From Symbiodinium natans (taxonomy: Eukaryota; Sar; Dinophyceae; Suessiales; Symbiodiniaceae), in NCBI GenBank assembly GCA_905221605.1, contig CAJNDS010002288.1:310001-374000 (forward strand): 64,000 nt of DNA, written 5' to 3'. Positions within the stretch are counted from its first letter, which is position 1, and each line of letters opens with the position of its first letter. Positions 61,845-64,000 of the stretch are shown one piece after another. The notes below the pieces were generated by a model, which worked only from the letters and a program-made list of their open reading frames with translations, had not been told where the DNA came from and did no database searches. Both the position numbers and the translations under genes were made by a program.

Positions 61845-61930
61845 ATCACGCCGGATGCCATCAGCTACGGTGCAACCATAAGCACCTGTGAAAAGGCAGA
61901 GCAGTGGCAGCTGGCATTGCAGCTGTGGCT
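61845..61930 (+). CDS. PPR fragment exon
   Basis: CCCTGGCAG|ATC opens in phase 0. The frame reads ITPDAISYGATISTCEKAEQ then WQLALQL: a complete PPR first half plus start of the second. The right edge is either GT at 61932 or AAG|GTTCAT at 61959, the latter inside the terminal repeat of MITE A. Confidence 0.7.
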
Positions 61931-61947
61931 TGTCTTGGCTTTGGGCA

Positions 61948-62055
61948 TGTACTTGAAGGTTCATGAGTACTTATAAGTCATAAGTGGGGTTCTCAGCACC
62001 CTAAGTAAGGCTTTTACGATCGTTTCCTTACTTATAACCCTGCCGGTTCGAACGA
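61948..62055. mobile_element. MITE family A, diverged copy at a possible donor
   Basis: GTACTTGAAGGTTCATGAGT at the left, then ATAAGTGGGGTT and AGCACCCTAAGTAAGG; right end decayed. Confidence 0.55.
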
Positions 62056-62383
62056 TGAAAGCGCGTCATGAAAAGGCCCCATTTCTTGGAGGGCACGGAC
62101 TTCTCTCCAATCCTAGACACCCTGAATTCGAAAGCTGTCACAGGTGCCGAAAAGCGATGCAAGGATTGCTGCATTTGGGGGGGGGGGGTAGATCAGGGGT
62201 ACCTTTCTTCCTATAAGTGCCTTCATCTGCGAACATCCAGCACGATTTAGGATTTAGGGTTTAGGGTGCCAATTTTCACCGGTACCGTCACTGTCGGGTG
62301 CGGCGGCATTCAAAGAAGACGGATTGTTTTGACAGAGACCTGGACGTGAATTGGGGATGATCCAACATACCTTCTCCTGTGGG
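62056..62383. other. Spacer, no supported gene
   Basis: G10 run at 62178-62188, two TTTAGGG words at 62248-62264. Confidence 0.6.
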
Positions 62384-62448
62384 TGCTTGGAGGTTCATGG
62401 TACTTAGTAACCCCATTATAACTGTACTTACAACCCAAACCTCCAAGT
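62384..62448. mobile_element. MITE family A, short internal-deletion copy (65 bp)
   Basis: GCTTGGAGGTTCATGGTACT at the left and AAACCTCCAAGTG at the right. Confidence 0.65.
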
Positions 62449-62534
62449 GTGCGTATTCTCGCATGGTTTCCCTATTTTTCATCAAGTAGCGGAATGGGCA
62501 TCTTGCAATGCCATGAATGAGGCCAGAAACTGAA

Positions 62535-62793
62535 ACCCCAAACCTCTTCAGAAGGTTCTGGACCCTCAACCCTGAACCCCGAAACTCTTCAGAACGTTTC
62601 TGGACCCTAAACACTCAACTCCTAAACCCCGAACCTCTTCAGAACGTTTCTCAGCCCTAAGCCCTAAACCCTAATCCCTAAGCCCTAAACCCTAAACCCT
62701 AAACCCCCAAACCCCCAAACCCCCAAACCCCCAAACCCCCAAACCCCTAAACCCTAAACCCTAAACCCCGAACTTCTTCCGAAGGTTCTGGGC
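62535..62793. repeat. Four copies of CTTCAGAAGGTTCTGG-type block among CCCTAAA/CCCCCAAA units
   Basis: CCTCTTCAGAAGGTTCTGGA (62544), CTCTTCAGAACGTTTCTGGA (62585), CTCTTCAGAACGTTTCTCAG (62634) and CTTCTTCCGAAGGTTCTGGG (62772). CCCCCAAA octamers, about six, lie at 62704-62747. Confidence 0.85.
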
Positions 62794-62881
62794 CATGCCC
62801 GCCGCAGCACTTCTTCCCGACGTGGTGAATTATGGCGCGGCCCTCAACTCCTGCGCCAAGGCTGGGGACCCTTGGCGTGAG
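62785..62881 (+). CDS. PPR fragment exon
   Basis: TTCCGAAG|G opens. The frame reads FWAMPAAALLPDVVNYGAAL then NSCAKAGDPWRE. AMPAAALLPDVVNYGAALNSCAKAG is the junction of two PPR units. The right edge CGTGAG|GCAATC suggests a GC donor in phase 0; otherwise TAG at 62897 ends it. Confidence 0.7.
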
Positions 62882-63009
62882 GCAATCTTCCCGTTTTAGG
62901 GCTTTGGGGCTTTAGGGTTTAGAGGGCTTAAGGTTTTTAAGGTTTAGGAAACCCTAAACCCCAAACCCCCAAACCCTAAACCCTGAGCTCTTACGGACTT
63001 CATGATAAG
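62882..63009. repeat. Short TTTAGGG and CCCTAAA blocks
   Basis: TTTAGGG-like at 62895-62948 and CCCTAAA/CCCCCAAA at 62950-62984: a close inverted pair inside a ~130-bp inferred intron. Confidence 0.8.
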
Positions 63010-63100
63010 GAGTGGCAGCTCGCCCTGCACCTCCTGGACTGCATGCCTTTAAGCCACGTCCAGCCGAACGTGGTGGCTAGGCTCGTCAAGATCCCCATAC
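63010..63100 (+). CDS. PPR fragment exon
   Basis: GATAAG|GAG opens in phase 0. The frame reads EWQLALHLLDCMPLSHVQPN then VV. EWQLALHLLDxMP...VQPNVV is the second half of one PPR unit and the start of the next. The end is uncertain (GT at 63072 or later). Confidence 0.7.
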
Positions 63101-63115
63101 CAGGATGGCTTGGTT

Positions 63116-63210
63116 AGGGTTTAGGGTTTAGGGTTTAGGGTTTAGGGTTTAGGGTTTAGGGTTTAGGGTTTAGGGTTTAGGGTTTAGGGTTTAGGGTTTA
63201 GGGTTCAGGG
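63116..63210 (+). repeat. TTTAGGG array
   Basis: Thirteen pure units. Confidence 0.97.
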
Positions 63211-63217
63211 TAACTTG

Positions 63218-63318
63218 GTAGCTCAGTGGTACCCTTTCCCCTTTTTTTGGTTGAAGGTTCCCTTTTCGTAACCAACCCACAAGAAGGTGCCTGTATTGTA
63301 ATATCGTCACTGGGCTAC
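63218..63318. mobile_element. MITE family H, copy 2 (101 bp)
   Basis: GTAGCTCAGTGGTACCCTTT at the left, complement of GTAGCCCAGTGACGATATT at the right; inner GGTTCCCTTTT / AACCAACC as in copy 1. Like copy 1 it lies just after a TTTAGGG array. Confidence 0.75.
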
Positions 63319-63444
63319 CACGATGGATACTATTATGCCCTAGAACCCTCAAAAAGGCCCCCACTAACGGGGATTATGAGGCCGAATAGCCCATCCTCGC
63401 AACGCCACCAAGTTGTAGGGTTCAGGCTTTGCTGAATGCTCATG
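63319..63444. other. Spacer between MITE H and array
   Basis: No motif. Confidence 0.6.
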
Positions 63445-63488
63445 GGTTTAGGGTTTAGGGTTTAGGGTTTAGGGTTTAGGGTTTAGGG
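63445..63488 (+). repeat. TTTAGGG array
   Basis: Six units. Confidence 0.97.
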
Positions 63489-63925
63489 TGGTTCACGAAA
63501 AGTTTATGGCTTTTGGGCTTTTGGGGCGTCGCCGGGTTGGGGCTTCTGGATCAGGCCAGGCGTGGCGTGAGCAGTCGGATCAAGCCTAAACCCTACAAAC
63601 CCTAAATCCTAACCCAAAATTCAAGGCCTAGGCCACCCCCTACAGTAAGGGGGCGGCGCTTACGTCTCCTGCTGGCAGTAGTTCCTGGGCTGTAAAAAAC
63701 ATCCACCTCTTGTGCTGTGTGAGCTTTTCGTTGCACCCTCGACTTTCCATCCTACTCCTAAGCCTTAAACCCTAAACCCTACACTGTGAAGCCCCATAAA
63801 GACCTTGAACATCCCTAAGCCTTTGAAACCGAAACCTGCAAACTCCATGGACCTTATTAGCCTACCCTAAACCCGAAACCCGAAACCCGAAACCCCAATC
63901 CCTAAACCCTGCACCTGAAGCCCAG
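63489..63925. other. Spacer with CCCTAAA/CCCGAAA words
   Basis: CCCTAAA words at 63584-63610 and 63765-63780; CCCGAAA x4 at 63869-63893. No supported gene. Confidence 0.65.
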
Positions 63926-64000
63926 GTTACCTACAGTGCCGCCATGGGTTCCTGCCAGTCGGCTTCCGTGTGGGAGGCGGGTGCTGCCTTGTCTTGCTTT
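63926..64000 (+). CDS. PPR fragment exon, runs off the window
   Basis: AGCCCAG|GTT opens in phase 0. The frame reads VTYSAAMGSCQSASVWEAGA then ALSCF to the last base. VTYSAAM.SC..A..WEA is a PPR first half. More PPR units are expected beyond 64000. Confidence 0.65.

Noticed and set aside
1-64000. Spliced-leader, rRNA or snRNA genes
   Set aside because: No recognisable conserved core of these RNAs was seen on either strand; a covariance-model search would be decisive.

Overview
The window looks like nuclear DNA of a dinoflagellate, most likely a coral-symbiont type (Symbiodiniaceae). The evidence: hundreds of interstitial telomere-type heptamers (TTTAGGG on one strand, CCCTAAA on the other); a tandem PPR gene with the ISACEKGGEWQ-type repeats common in dinoflagellate proteins; very short exon-like islands bounded by AG|G on both sides, some with GC or GA rather than GT donors; and a very low density of long open frames. 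No bacterial genes, tRNAs, rRNAs or CRISPR arrays were recognised. The species cannot be fixed from the sequence.

Layout. 1-30.1 kb is a mosaic of CCCTAAA arrays, islands of about 50-110 bp that read as coding on the + strand, TTTAGGG arrays, and spacers full of small inverted-repeat (MITE-like) elements, microsatellites and homopolymer runs. Islands with recognisable content include two zinc-binding fragments (about 4.5 and 7.65 kb), an N-terminal hydrophobic exon (10.3 kb), and three tiny exons at 27.4-29.2 kb that join in frame into part of a methyltransferase-like protein (HAETP..AYRDV ... IYDPYYCAGA). 30.4-31.6 kb is a tandem duplication of a minus-strand coding fragment. 31.6-37.2 kb is a large direct duplication built of roughly 190-bp hairpin-bearing units, CT repeats and a 39-bp minisatellite. 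37.7-50.05 kb is AT-rich: a doubled 360-bp block, a 27-bp minisatellite, a doubled ~720-bp block, and two large satellite blocks whose units switch strand in the middle and which share one identical terminus. The two satellite blocks are separated by a telomere-repeat/island segment (44.0-47.4 kb) and an assembly gap of 100 N.

50-64 kb returns to the telomere-repeat mosaic, and almost every island there encodes a piece of a pentatricopeptide repeat (PPR). The one long coding exon of the window (58572-59720) holds about ten 35-residue PPR units and ends in two frame breaks. PPR proteins normally bind organellar RNA, so the right arm is best read as one or more fragmented PPR genes whose introns are packed with telomere-like heptamers and MITEs.

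The main idea offered for checking is that the intron ends, not the exons, are the organised part. Introns often open with GGTTTAGGG (which contains a GT donor) and close with CCCTAAAC (which contains a branch-point-like CTAAAC). Such ends could also pair with each other, and several MITE termini lie exactly at inferred splice sites. All exon limits are read by eye from frame, AG|G context and motif content, with no transcript support.
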